Below the pieces are notes generated by a model. The model saw only the letters and a list, made by a program, of their open reading frames with translations, had not been told where the DNA came from and did no database searches. From Methyloligella solikamskensis (GTDB taxonomy: Bacteria; Pseudomonadota; Alphaproteobacteria; Rhizobiales; Methyloligellaceae), in the NCBI RefSeq assembly GCF_042676065.1, contig NZ_JBHTJO010000002.1, positions 1 through 64,000 on the forward strand: a stretch of 64,000 nt of DNA, read 5' to 3'. Below are positions 54,797-62,996 of the stretch, piece by piece. The position numbers and the translations under genes were made by a program. The number at the start of each line of letters is the position of its first letter. The first letter of the stretch is position 1.

Positions 54797-55255
54797 TCAC
54801 TCTTCGCGCTTTTCGATATTTTCGCGCAATCGCAGTAAGACGCGATGTGCCTCCTCGATCTCCTTCACGCTTAGCCCGTCCATGAGTTCGTCGGTCATCG
54901 GCTCCCAGAGATCGACCGCTGCGTCGTAGGTCTCTCGGCCCCGTTCGGTCATCACGACGAGTTGCGCCCGCTTGTGATGCGGGTTCGGCACGAAGCTGAC
55001 GAGCCCCTCCCGACTTAGATCGTTGACAATCCGCTGCACGTTCTGGCGGGCGCCGCCCATGTCCCGGGCCAGCCATGCGACCGGTCGTGGCGTTTCCGCC
55101 TCCGCAATGGCCCCGAGGATCTGCCAGCGGGCGCTCGTCAGTCCGAGCCCTTCCACGAGCCGGTCGCCCGCAATCAGCAGCCGGCTGTTCAGCCGGAAAA
55201 GATCAAGCACCAGAGCGGTCACGGCCTGACGGCCTGTAGAACTATTAATTGACAT
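54797..55255 (-). CDS. MarR-family transcriptional regulator
   Basis: 152 residues. The winged helix includes LTSARWQILGAIAEAETPRPVAWLARDMGGARQNVQRIVNDLSREGLVSF, and the wing PNPHHKRAQLVVMTERG is typical. It is divergent from a small membrane protein, and the 49-base gap holds a palindrome fitting a MarR operator, so it likely represses itself and that gene. The ligand is unknown. Confidence 0.92.
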   Translation of the reverse strand: MSINSSTGRQAVTALVLDLFRLNSRLLIAGDRLVEGLGLTSARWQILGAIAEAETPRPVAWLARDMGGARQNVQRIVNDLSREGLVSFVPNPHHKRAQLVVMTERGRETYDAAVDLWEPMTDELMDGLSVKEIEEAHRVLLRLRENIEKREE

Positions 55256-55292
55256 TAGTATCCATAGAACCGCTATGACATGATAGTGTCAA
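55249..55292. promoter_or_regulatory. MarR operator and overlapping divergent promoters
   Basis: TGACATGATAGTGTCA (55276-55291) is an inverted repeat with 5-base arms and a 6-base spacer. The same TTGACA hexamer appears at 55249-55254 and, inverted, at 55287-55292, suitable as -35 elements for each direction. A related TGACATTAGTATCCA at 55250-55264 may be a second half-site. Confidence 0.65.
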
Positions 55293-55304
55293 TTGGAGGT
55301 TGTC

Positions 55305-55763
55305 ATGCGGATTATTCATCCCATAGCTGGCGCGCTAGCGCTAATCATCATCGCGACGTTCTGGATGGCTACCGTATCGAGCGAGCTGTTCGGCTCCCTG
55401 GACGCGGTCGCGGCCGTAAAGACAGGCATCGCCTGGGGCTTGCTGTTGCTCGTCCCGTCGATCGCTCTGGCTGGCGGCACCGGATTCTTGCTGGCTAGGG
55501 GCTTCAGAAATGCACTGGTCGCGGCGAAGCAGAAACGCATGCCGTTAATCGCGGGCAATGGCCTCCTGATTCTGGTGCCCGCGGCTCTCTATCTGGCTTG
55601 GGCAGCCAATGCCGGGGCGTTCGATTCCACCTTTGTGACGGTACAGATTGCCGAACTCATCGCCGGCGCGGTCAATGTCACCCTATTGTCCCTCAACATG
55701 CGCGATGGGCTGCGGCTGACGGGCCGATTGAAGCCGGTAGCTCTATCCCGCCGAGCCGCCTGA
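55305..55763 (+). CDS. Small four-helix membrane protein, MarR-linked
   Basis: 152 residues with four hydrophobic segments (about 5-25, 40-65, 80-105, 110-130). I do not recognise the family. GGAGG lies 6 bases before the ATG. It is divergent from the MarR gene and shares its operator, so it is probably induced by the MarR ligand, perhaps as a stress or efflux-accessory protein. Confidence 0.8.
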   Translation: MRIIHPIAGALALIIIATFWMATVSSELFGSLDAVAAVKTGIAWGLLLLVPSIALAGGTGFLLARGFRNALVAAKQKRMPLIAGNGLLILVPAALYLAWAANAGAFDSTFVTVQIAELIAGAVNVTLLSLNMRDGLRLTGRLKPVALSRRAA

Positions 55764-55807
55764 TGCAGTAACGCGAAATGCACCCCATCTATGCTATGAA
55801 ACAAGCC

Positions 55808-57043
55808 ATGGAGCAGAGCTTGCAAGGAAAACGCGTCCTTCTGATCGTGGGTGGCGGCATCGCCGCCTACCGCACGCTGGACCTCGTCCGCCGTTTGCGC
55901 GAACGGGGCGCGGAGACGCGCGCGATCCTGACGAAGGCTGGCGCGGAGTTCGTGACGCCCCTGTCGCTCGCCACGCTCACGGCCAACAAGGTCTTCACCG
56001 AGCTGTTCGATTTGAATGACGAGGCGGAAATCGGTCATATCAGCCTGGCTCGCGAAGCCGATCTGGTGCTCGTCGTGCCCGCAACCGCCGATCTCATGGC
56101 CAAGATGGCCCACGGTCAGGCGAATGATCTTGCGACCACGGTGCTGCTTGCCACCACCGCGCCGGTCCTTGTCGCGCCCGCTATGAACGTCCGCATGTGG
56201 GAGCATACGGCCACCCAGCGGAACGTCGCCCGGCTCAAAGAAGATGGCTGCCGCTTCGTCGGTCCTCAGGAGGGCGACATGGCCTGCGGCGAATACGGCT
56301 TCGGCCGCATCGCCGATACGCCGGATATTCTGGCCGCCGTCGAGAACGTCTTCGCCGAAAGCGCCCAAGGCCCGCTCTCCGGCAAGCACGTGCTGATCAC
56401 CGCCGGCCCGACCCACGAGCCCATCGATCCGGTGCGCTATATCGCCAACCGGTCCTCCGGCAAGCAGGGCTATGCGCTCGCCCGCGCCGCTTCCTCTCTA
56501 GGCGCCCGCGTGACCTTGGTCACCGGGCCGACGGCTCTGAAGGCGCCCGACGCCGTCAACGTCATCCATGTGGAGCGTGCCGCGGAGATGCTCGAGGCGG
56601 TTCAGCGTGCGCTTCCCGCCGATATCGCGGTCATGGCCGCCGCCGTCGCCGATTGGCGCTGCGCCGGCGAGGCCGACCAGAAGATGAAGAAGCGGGAAGG
56701 CCAGGAGACCCATTCGGTCCCGCTCGCTCGCAACCCGGACATTCTGGCGACGATCGCGCAAAGCGGCCCGAACCGCCCACCCCTGGTCATCGGCTTTGCC
56801 GCCGAGACCGAGAACGTCATCGAGAACGCGACGACTAAGCGCCAGAAGAAGAATGCCGACTGGATCGTCGCCAATAACGTTTCGCCCGCCACTGGCATCA
56901 TGGGCGGTGACGCGACCCGTATTCACCTGGTGACCGAAAGCGGTGTCGAGGACTGGCAGCCCATGGGCAAGGACGAGATGGCGGAAGCGCTGCTCCGCCG
57001 CGCCGCCGGCACGCTTTCCGGGCTTCGCTCCGCCGCCGAATGA
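55808..57043 (+). CDS. coaBC: Bifunctional phosphopantothenoylcysteine decarboxylase / synthetase
   Basis: 411 residues from the ATG at 55808. CoaC is N-terminal: FMN fold GGGIAAYRTLDLVRRL, the PAMNVRMW motif and the Cys of MACGEYGFGR. CoaB follows from about 180: ITAGPTHEPIDPVRYIANRSSGKQGYALA and GFAAET. Two steps of coenzyme A synthesis. In-frame ATGs at 55778 and 55796 are possible. It overlaps dut by four bases. Confidence 0.95.
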   Translation: MEQSLQGKRVLLIVGGGIAAYRTLDLVRRLRERGAETRAILTKAGAEFVTPLSLATLTANKVFTELFDLNDEAEIGHISLAREADLVLVVPATADLMAKMAHGQANDLATTVLLATTAPVLVAPAMNVRMWEHTATQRNVARLKEDGCRFVGPQEGDMACGEYGFGRIADTPDILAAVENVFAESAQGPLSGKHVLITAGPTHEPIDPVRYIANRSSGKQGYALARAASSLGARVTLVTGPTALKAPDAVNVIHVERAAEMLEAVQRALPADIAVMAAAVADWRCAGEADQKMKKREGQETHSVPLARNPDILATIAQSGPNRPPLVIGFAAETENVIENATTKRQKKNADWIVANNVSPATGIMGGDATRIHLVTESGVEDWQPMGKDEMAEALLRRAAGTLSGLRSAAE

Positions 57044-57522
57044 GTGCTATTGCACCGTCGATGAGCACCCAATCCGTATCCCTGAAACTGACCTGGCTGC
57101 CTCATGGCGAGGGGCTGCCCCTGCCGGCCTATCAAAGCGAGGCTGCAGCCGGGTTCGATCTTCTGGCGGCCGTGCCGGAAGGCGAGGACATCCAGCTTCG
57201 CCCCGGCGAGCGCCAACTCATTCCGGCCGGCTTCTCCATGGAGTTGCCTAAAGATTTCGAGGCGCAAGTTCGGCCGCGCTCCGGGCTCGCCTTCAAGCAC
57301 GGCGTGACCGTGCTCAACAGCCCCGGCACCATCGATGCGGATTATCGTGGGGAGGTGAAGGTCCTACTGATCAATCTGGGGCAGGAGGATTTCGTGATCC
57401 GGCGCGGCGAGCGCATCGCCCAGATGGTCATCGCGCCTGTGACCCGCGCCGAGATCGCCGCCGTGGTCGAGCTCTCCGAGACGGCCCGCGGCCAGGGCGG
57501 CTTCGGCTCCACGGGACGGTAG
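57040..57522 (+). CDS. dut: Deoxyuridine 5'-triphosphate nucleotidohydrolase
   Basis: 160 residues. A trimeric dUTPase that keeps uracil out of DNA. Motifs in order: AGFDLLAA, PRSGLAFKHG, GTIDADYRGEV, RGERIAQMV and GGFGSTGR. The ATG overlaps the coaBC stop (ATGA); a second ATG at 57061 is possible. Part of the coaBC-dut-moeB row. Confidence 0.96.
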   Translation: MSAIAPSMSTQSVSLKLTWLPHGEGLPLPAYQSEAAAGFDLLAAVPEGEDIQLRPGERQLIPAGFSMELPKDFEAQVRPRSGLAFKHGVTVLNSPGTIDADYRGEVKVLLINLGQEDFVIRRGERIAQMVIAPVTRAEIAAVVELSETARGQGGFGSTGR

Positions 57523-57524
57523 AG

Positions 57525-58328
57525 ATGTTCTCCGACGAAGAAATCGAGCGCTATAAGCGCCACCTGGTCCTGAAAGAGATCGGTGGGGACGGGCAGCAGC
57601 GCCTGAAGCGCGCACGGGTGCTCATCGTCGGCGCAGGTGGGCTCGGCTCGCCGCTTCTCATCTATCTCGCCGCCGCCGGGGTCGGCACCATCGGTCTCGT
57701 CGATGACGACACCGTCAGCCTCGACAATCTTCAGCGCCAGATCGCCCATGAGACGGGCGCGGTCGGTGAGCCGAAGACCGAGAGCGCCGCACGGCTCGTG
57801 CATCGGCTCAACCCTCATGTCGAGGTGAAGACCCATCAGACCCGGCTCGATGTCGACAATGCGCTTTCGCTGATCGAGGGCTACGACATCGTCGCCGACG
57901 CGTCCGACAACTTCACCACCCGCTACCTGCTCAACGATGCCTGCTATTTCGCGAAAGTCCCGCTGGTGTTCGCGGCCCTCGGCCCCTTCGACGGGCAGCT
58001 CACGACCTTTCGTGCCTTCGAAGAGAGCGCCGACGGCAATCCCAACCCCAACTATCGCTGCCTTTTCCCGGAGCCGCCCCCGCCTGGCACTGTCGCCCCG
58101 TGCGCGGAAACCGGCATTCTCGGCGCCGTGGCCGGAGTCATGGGCACCCTCCAGGCGGTCGAGGTTCTGAAAGAGCTGACCGGCACGGGCGAAAGCCTCG
58201 TCGGCCGCCTGGTCCTCTACGACGCCCTCGCCACGCGGTTCTCGACCATGCATTACGCCTGGGACCCGGAAAATCCGCTGAGCGGCAGAAACGCGAAATT
58301 CACCGATCTCAGCCATCTGAAAGCCTGA
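57525..58328 (+). CDS. moeB: HesA/MoeB/ThiF-family adenylyltransferase, MoeB-like
   Basis: 267 residues. It should adenylate the C terminus of a MoaD- or ThiS-like protein. Opening FSDEEIERYKRHLVLKEIGG, GAGGLGS (36-42), the ATP-site DDTVSLDNLQRQ and the PPP...APCAETG (C193) fit. Of the four zinc Cys of Escherichia coli MoeB only C179 in YRCLF is left, and the tail has no CxxC. The ATG is two bases after the dut stop. Whether its partner is MoaD or ThiS is open. Confidence 0.88.
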   Translation: MFSDEEIERYKRHLVLKEIGGDGQQRLKRARVLIVGAGGLGSPLLIYLAAAGVGTIGLVDDDTVSLDNLQRQIAHETGAVGEPKTESAARLVHRLNPHVEVKTHQTRLDVDNALSLIEGYDIVADASDNFTTRYLLNDACYFAKVPLVFAALGPFDGQLTTFRAFEESADGNPNPNYRCLFPEPPPPGTVAPCAETGILGAVAGVMGTLQAVEVLKELTGTGESLVGRLVLYDALATRFSTMHYAWDPENPLSGRNAKFTDLSHLKA

Positions 58329-58479
58329 AGGCCGAGCAGGGCTGAGAAAGGGCAAGAGAAAGGCATGTCGCCGCGGGGCCGAAACCGTGGACGGCTGCGC
58401 CGCGTCTCTATCCCGTACGGTCCCGGTTGAGATAGGAAGAGACATGCGCTTTCTTGGGGGAGGCCTAAGGCAACACGTC

Positions 58480-59724
58480 ATGGCCAACGAAAAGCTGAAC
58501 GTGCGCTGCTGCGTCGTGGGCGGCGGACCCGCCGGGATGATGCTCGGCTATCTACTGGGCCGCGCCGGCGTCGACGTGCTGGTGCTTGAGAAACACGCCG
58601 ATTTCCTGCGCGATTTCCGCGGTGACACCATCCACCCCTCCACCATGCAATGCCTCTACGAGCTGGGGCTGCTGGACGCGTTTCTGAAGCGGCCCCATCA
58701 GGAGGTCCGCGAGATCGGCGCCGATATCAGCGGCAAGCGCTACGAGATCGCCGATTTCTCACATCTGCCGGTGCATAAGCGCTGCATCGCCTTCATGCCT
58801 CAATGGCACTTCCTCGACTTCCTGGCCGGGGAGGCGAAGGCGATCCCGAATTTCAAGCTCCGGATGGAGACCGAGGTCACCGATCTCGTCTGGGACGGTC
58901 ACCGTATCGCGGGCGTCCGCGCCAAGCACGGCGACGACCGCCTCGATATCCGCGCGGATCTGGTCGTCGGCTGTGACGGCCGCCACTCCACCGTACGCGC
59001 CAAGGCGGGGCTTCAGGTCAACGATCTTGGCGCGCCCATGGATGTGCTCTGGATGCGCATCCCGAAAGAGCCCGACGCCGAGGGCGGGACCCTCGGCTAT
59101 ATCGGTGCCGACGGCTTCCTGGTGATGCTCGACCGCGGTGATTACTGGCAATGCGCCTTCGTCATCGCCAAAGGGAATTTCGAGGCGGTGCAGGCGGAAG
59201 GTATCGAAAGCTTCCGCGACAGGCTCGTCCGGATCAATCCGGAGATTTCGAAGAACGTACAGGCACTTGCGAGCTTCGACGATGTGAAGCTGCTGACCGT
59301 CACCGTGGACCGGATGCAGCGCTGGTACCGGCCGGGTCTGCTCTGCATCGGCGATTGCGCCCATGCCATGTCGCCCATCGGCGGCGTCGGCATCAATCTG
59401 GCGATCCAGGATGCGGTCGCGACCGCAAATATTCTGGCTGAACAGCTTCGCGACGGACCGGCCGCCGTCGGCCTGCTCGACGAGGTGCAGCAGCGCCGGC
59501 AATGGCCCACCCGGATGACCCAGTCCCTGCAGATCTTCCTGCAGAACAAGCTCATCAAGCCGCTGCTGGCCCAAACGAGTGCGCCAAAGGCACCGCTCGC
59601 CATCAAGCTGTTGAACTGGATCCCGCCGCTCCGCCGTATTCCGGCGCGCATTATCGGCATGGGCTTCCGGCCTGAGCATATTCGCTGCCGCGAGGTGCTC
59701 ACCCCGCCTGAGAAAAAGAGCTAG
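58480..59724 (+). CDS. FAD-dependent aromatic monooxygenase family protein
   Basis: 414 residues. VVGGGPAGMMLGYLLGRAGVDVLVLEKH is the FAD motif; DGRHSTVRAKAGL is the second; GDCAHAMSPIGGVGINLAIQDAV is the third. This is the p-hydroxybenzoate hydroxylase/UbiH fold. It could be a ubiquinone hydroxylase or an aromatic or secondary-metabolite enzyme; nearness to ubiE-ubiB is loose. I chose the ATG at 58480 with AAGG upstream; earlier in-frame codons look non-coding. Confidence 0.88.
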   Translation: MANEKLNVRCCVVGGGPAGMMLGYLLGRAGVDVLVLEKHADFLRDFRGDTIHPSTMQCLYELGLLDAFLKRPHQEVREIGADISGKRYEIADFSHLPVHKRCIAFMPQWHFLDFLAGEAKAIPNFKLRMETEVTDLVWDGHRIAGVRAKHGDDRLDIRADLVVGCDGRHSTVRAKAGLQVNDLGAPMDVLWMRIPKEPDAEGGTLGYIGADGFLVMLDRGDYWQCAFVIAKGNFEAVQAEGIESFRDRLVRINPEISKNVQALASFDDVKLLTVTVDRMQRWYRPGLLCIGDCAHAMSPIGGVGINLAIQDAVATANILAEQLRDGPAAVGLLDEVQQRRQWPTRMTQSLQIFLQNKLIKPLLAQTSAPKAPLAIKLLNWIPPLRRIPARIIGMGFRPEHIRCREVLTPPEKKS

Positions 59725-59734
59725 GCGCTCCACC

Positions 59735-59842
59735 ACGTCATCCTGAGGCGCTCGCGAAGCGAGCCTCGAAGGAGACCTGGCCCGAACCTGTCGCCCATCC
59801 TTCGAGGCTCGGCGAAAAGCGCCGAGCACCTCAGGATGACGT
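59735..59842. repeat. Dispersed palindromic repeat, type 1, copy 2
   Basis: 14-base perfect arms, ACGTCATCCTGAGG (59735-59748) and CCTCAGGATGACGT (59829-59842), with inner arms GCCTCGAAGGA (59763-59773) and TCCTTCGAGGC (59798-59808). Same plan as 2602-2699. It lies between convergent genes and may fold as a long hairpin. Confidence 0.82.
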
Positions 59843-59868
59843 CTCCGATGCGGAGCAGGCTCTGCAGC

Positions 59869-60858
59869 CTAGAACATCGCGGGATGCACGCGATCGGGCG
59901 GGGAATGTCCGTCCAGGAAGGTCTTGATGTTGATGATGACCTTCTCGCCCATATCGATACGGCCCTCGATGGTGGCCGAGCCCATATGGGGCAGCACGAC
60001 GACGTTGTCGCTCTTCAGAAGCCGCGGATTCACCGCCGGCTCGTGCTCGAACACGTCCAGCGCCGCACCTGCGATCTCGTTGTTCTCGATCATGCGGGCG
60101 AGCGCGTTCTCGTCGATAACCTCGCCGCGCGCCGTGTTGACGATATAGGCAGAGGGCTTCAGCAGGGCGAGGCGCCGTGCCGAGAGAAGATGATAGGTCG
60201 CCGGCGTGTGGGGGCAGTTGACCGAGATGATGTCCATCCGGGCCAGCATCTGATCCAGGCTGTCCCAATAGGTCGCGCCGAGCTCCTGCTCGACCTCCGG
60301 GGCCACCCTCCGGCGGTTGTGATAATGCACCTGCAGGCCGAAGGCCCGGGCGCGCCGGGCCACCGCCTGGCCGATCCGGCCCATGCCGACGATGCCGAGC
60401 CGCTTGCCGAAGATGCGGTGGCCGAGCATCCAGGTCGGCGACCAGCCGGCCCAGTCGCCTTCGCTCTTCAGAAGATGCGAGCCTTCCGCCAGGCGCCGAG
60501 GCACCGCAAGGATCAGCGCCATGGTCATGTCGGCCGTATCCTCGGTCAGCACGCCCGGCGTGTTGGTCACCAGGATGGACCGGTTCCGCGCCGTCTCCAG
60601 GTCGATATTGTCCACGCCCGTGCCGAACTGGGCGATCAGCTTGAGGTTCGGGCCTGCCTGGCTCAGCACAGACCGGTCGATCTTGTCGGTCACCGTGGAC
60701 ACCAGCACATGGGCCGTCTTCACCGCTTCGATCAGCTCGTCGCGCGAAAAGGGCTTGTCATCCAGATTGAGCTTGGCATCGAATAGCTCGCGCAGGCGCG
60801 TCTCCACCACCTCGGGCAGCTTACGAGTGACAATCACAGTGGGTCGTTCGGAATCCAT
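59869..60858 (-). CDS. D-2-hydroxyacid dehydrogenase (glyoxylate reductase-like)
   Basis: 329 residues. FGTGVDNID, the NAD loop GIVGMGRIGQAVARRARAFG, Arg in NTARGEVID, Glu in EHEP region and the catalytic His in LPHMGSAT are the family marks. It reduces glyoxylate or hydroxypyruvate, or a related 2-oxoacid. It stands alone between a repeat and the SH3 protein gene. Confidence 0.92.
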   Translation of the reverse strand: MDSERPTVIVTRKLPEVVETRLRELFDAKLNLDDKPFSRDELIEAVKTAHVLVSTVTDKIDRSVLSQAGPNLKLIAQFGTGVDNIDLETARNRSILVTNTPGVLTEDTADMTMALILAVPRRLAEGSHLLKSEGDWAGWSPTWMLGHRIFGKRLGIVGMGRIGQAVARRARAFGLQVHYHNRRRVAPEVEQELGATYWDSLDQMLARMDIISVNCPHTPATYHLLSARRLALLKPSAYIVNTARGEVIDENALARMIENNEIAGAALDVFEHEPAVNPRLLKSDNVVVLPHMGSATIEGRIDMGEKVIINIKTFLDGHSPPDRVHPAMF

Positions 60859-61094
60859 AATCCATCCTGTCGAGACTTCGCTCTCGGTGGTGAACGCCGC
60901 CGCGGGACCTTTCCAGGCGGCAATTCGCCGCTTTCTCTAACAGAAGCGAATGCAACAGATAAGGCCCATGTGCGCGGAACGCCAGGATTGTGCGGTTAAC
61001 GCCACGTTCCCTTCACTTTTCTGGCTCACCAGAGGCGGGGCGGTCGGCGCCGCGGCGGGGCTGATCGAGGCTTTTCTTTCCGAATGAGGCAAGT

Positions 61095-61640
61095 GTGAAA
61101 AGACGAAGCGCTGCGATTTTTCTCGGGGTCCTCGTGAGCGCCGCATTGGCCGCCGTGGTGATCGCGTCCGACGGGTCGCCGCTCGGGGCGGCCGAAGGAA
61201 AGGGCAGCGATAGCGGCCTCCCCGTGCCGCGCTTCGTGAGCCTGAAGGCCGACCGGGTCAATGTCCGGCGCGGCCCCAGCACCGACCAGGCCATTTCCTG
61301 GGTGTTCTCCCGGGCCGGCCTTCCCGTCGAGGTGATCGCCGAGACCGTCAACTGGCGGCGCGTCCGCGACAGCGAAGGCTCCGACGGCTGGGTGTTTCAT
61401 AGCCTCTTAAGCGGAAGACGCACCGTGCTGATTACGCCCTGGGCCAAAGAGAGCGAATCCGTTCCCCTCTATAGCCGGGACTCCACGAGCTCCGGCGTCG
61501 TGGCCGAGCTCCAGCCAAACGTGCTGGGCGACATCGAATCTTGCGATGGGGAATGGTGCGAGATCGTCGTCGGCGATTATAGCGGCTACGTGCAGCAGGA
61601 GATGCTCTGGGGCGCCTATCGCGGCGAAGTCGTCAACTAA
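61095..61640 (+). CDS. Secreted bacterial SH3-domain protein
   Basis: 181 residues. A signal or anchor helix (residues 5-25) is followed by an SH3 domain, RFVSLKADRVNVRRGPSTDQAISWVF...SDGWVFHSLLSGRR, and a second, more divergent one ending GDYSGYVQQEMLWG. Such proteins bind peptidoglycan or partner proteins. Start is GTG at 61095 after GAGG. The gene ends at a tandem repeat and the irr terminator. Confidence 0.88.
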   Translation: MKRRSAAIFLGVLVSAALAAVVIASDGSPLGAAEGKGSDSGLPVPRFVSLKADRVNVRRGPSTDQAISWVFSRAGLPVEVIAETVNWRRVRDSEGSDGWVFHSLLSGRRTVLITPWAKESESVPLYSRDSTSSGVVAELQPNVLGDIESCDGEWCEIVVGDYSGYVQQEMLWGAYRGEVVN

Positions 61641-61683
61641 GAGAGAAAATTAGACAGAGAGAAAATCAGACAGAGCGAAAAAA
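61641..61683. repeat. 16-base tandem repeat
   Basis: GAGAGAAAATTAGACA (61641-61656) and GAGAGAAAATCAGACA (61657-61672) differ at one base; a third partial copy GAGCGAAAAAA follows. It is directly after the SH3 gene stop and before the irr terminator. Confidence 0.85.
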
Positions 61684-61698
61684 GCGGCGAACACGCCG
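61678..61698 (-). terminator. Intrinsic terminator of irr
   Basis: Read on the minus strand: stem CGGCG, loop TGTT, stem CGCCG, then C and six T. It begins 6 bases after the irr stop. A classical Rho-independent terminator, short but GC-only in the stem. Confidence 0.75.
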
Positions 61699-61704
61699 AG
61701 TCGC

Positions 61705-62124
61705 TTAGCTTGTGCGCTTGAGCCGCACGAGGACATCCACCCGCGAAACGGTCATGCCCTCGGGCACTTGCGGGAGCCCCTGGATGGAAATCTCGCCATG
61801 CTCGATATCCATAAGCTCGCCCGATTGCTCGCAGAGGAAGTGATAGTGGTTCGAGGTGTTGGTATCGAAATAGGTCTTCGACCCTTCCACCGCGACCTCG
61901 CGCAAAAGCCCGGCTTCCGTGAACTGGTGCAGGGTGTTGTAGACCGTGGCAAGCGACACCGGCAGATTCTGCGACTGCACGGTTTCGTAAAGCATCTCCG
62001 CGGTCACGTGACGCTCTTCGCCGTCGAACAGCATCGTGGCCAACGCCATGCGCTGCCGGGTCGGGCGCAGGCCCGCCTCGCGCAATAGCTTGCCGATATC
62101 CTTATTGCTCTGCGTTACGCTCAT
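61705..62124 (-). CDS. irr: Iron response regulator Irr (Fur family)
   Basis: 139 residues. Irr controls iron and haem genes in Rhizobiales and responds to haem. LREAGLRPTRQRMALATMLFDGEERHVTAEMLYE and LATVYNTLHQFTEAGLLREVAVEG form the winged helix; TSNHYHFLCEQSGELMDIE is the Irr-type version of the metal region. No Bradyrhizobium-type haem motif is seen at the N terminus. ATG at 62124 is preferred. Divergent from fabA, the order usual in this group. Confidence 0.93.
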   Translation of the reverse strand: MSVTQSNKDIGKLLREAGLRPTRQRMALATMLFDGEERHVTAEMLYETVQSQNLPVSLATVYNTLHQFTEAGLLREVAVEGSKTYFDTNTSNHYHFLCEQSGELMDIEHGEISIQGLPQVPEGMTVSRVDVLVRLKRTS

Positions 62125-62410
62125 GGGCTGGGAATATAAGAGGAAGCCTTGATTCCCGCAATGCGGGCTGAACACGCTATGATCGGCTGGTTAAGCCAGG
62201 AAAAGTTGTCCGTTGCAAGGCGTTCGGGCGCTTCTGTCATAGTGGGCGCTCTCAAGCCGTTTTGCCGGAAGTCGTTTTGCGCCCCGGCACGTCCGTCAAA
62301 GGGTTTTGGCTTCTGATCGACTGTGATAGGTAACGCGGCGACTGTCAGACCCGGACCGCATCGCGATGGAACGCTTGATATGCGCCGGCGGAAATAAAGA
62401 AGGACTGTGC
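62125..62410. promoter_or_regulatory. irr / fabA divergent intergenic region
   Basis: 286 bases that should hold the promoters of irr and fabAB. I cannot point to a clear operator by eye. No gene is seen. Confidence 0.4.
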
Positions 62411-62941
62411 ATGACCGAGCGTCGCGCTCAATTCGACTACGAGGATCTCCTTGCCTGCGCCAGAGGTGAGCTCTTCGGCCCTGGCAATGCGCAACTGCCG
62501 CTGCCGCCTATGCTGATGTTCGATCGCATCTCCCAGGTGGTCGAGGAGGGCGGTGAGCATGGCAAGGGCCAGATCCGGGCCGAGCTCGATATCAAGCCCG
62601 ATCTCTGGTTCTTCCCGTGCCACTTCAAGGACGATCCGGTCATGCCGGGCTGCCTTGGACTGGATGCGCTGTGGCAGCTCCTGGGCTTCTTCCTCGGCTG
62701 GCTTGGCGCGCCGGGCAAGGGCCGTGCGCTTGCCGTGGGTGAGGTGAAATTCTCCGGCATGGTGCTGCCAACCATGAAGAAGCTGGAATATATTGTGGAT
62801 CTGAAGCGGGTGATCCGCCGCAAGCTGACCCTCGGCATTGCCGATGGGACTTTGCTTGCCGATGGCGAGGTGATCTACCAGGCGAAGGATCTGCGGGTCG
62901 GCCTATTCACGGCCGAGCAAGAAGCGGCGGCCACCGCGTGA
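62411..62941 (+). CDS. fabA: 3-hydroxydecanoyl-ACP dehydratase/isomerase
   Basis: 176 residues. It makes the cis-3-decenoyl branch point for unsaturated fatty acids. Active residues are H71 in FPCHFKDDPVMPG and D85 in LGLDALWQL, nearly the same numbers as in Escherichia coli (70 and 84). The ATG at 62411 gives the normal length. fabB follows 55 bases later in the same operon. Confidence 0.97.
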   Translation: MTERRAQFDYEDLLACARGELFGPGNAQLPLPPMLMFDRISQVVEEGGEHGKGQIRAELDIKPDLWFFPCHFKDDPVMPGCLGLDALWQLLGFFLGWLGAPGKGRALAVGEVKFSGMVLPTMKKLEYIVDLKRVIRRKLTLGIADGTLLADGEVIYQAKDLRVGLFTAEQEAAATA

Positions 62942-62996
62942 GCGGAGCCCGACCGGCAATCGATTTCAACTCTAAAGGCTCCGTCGAGGGATACCC

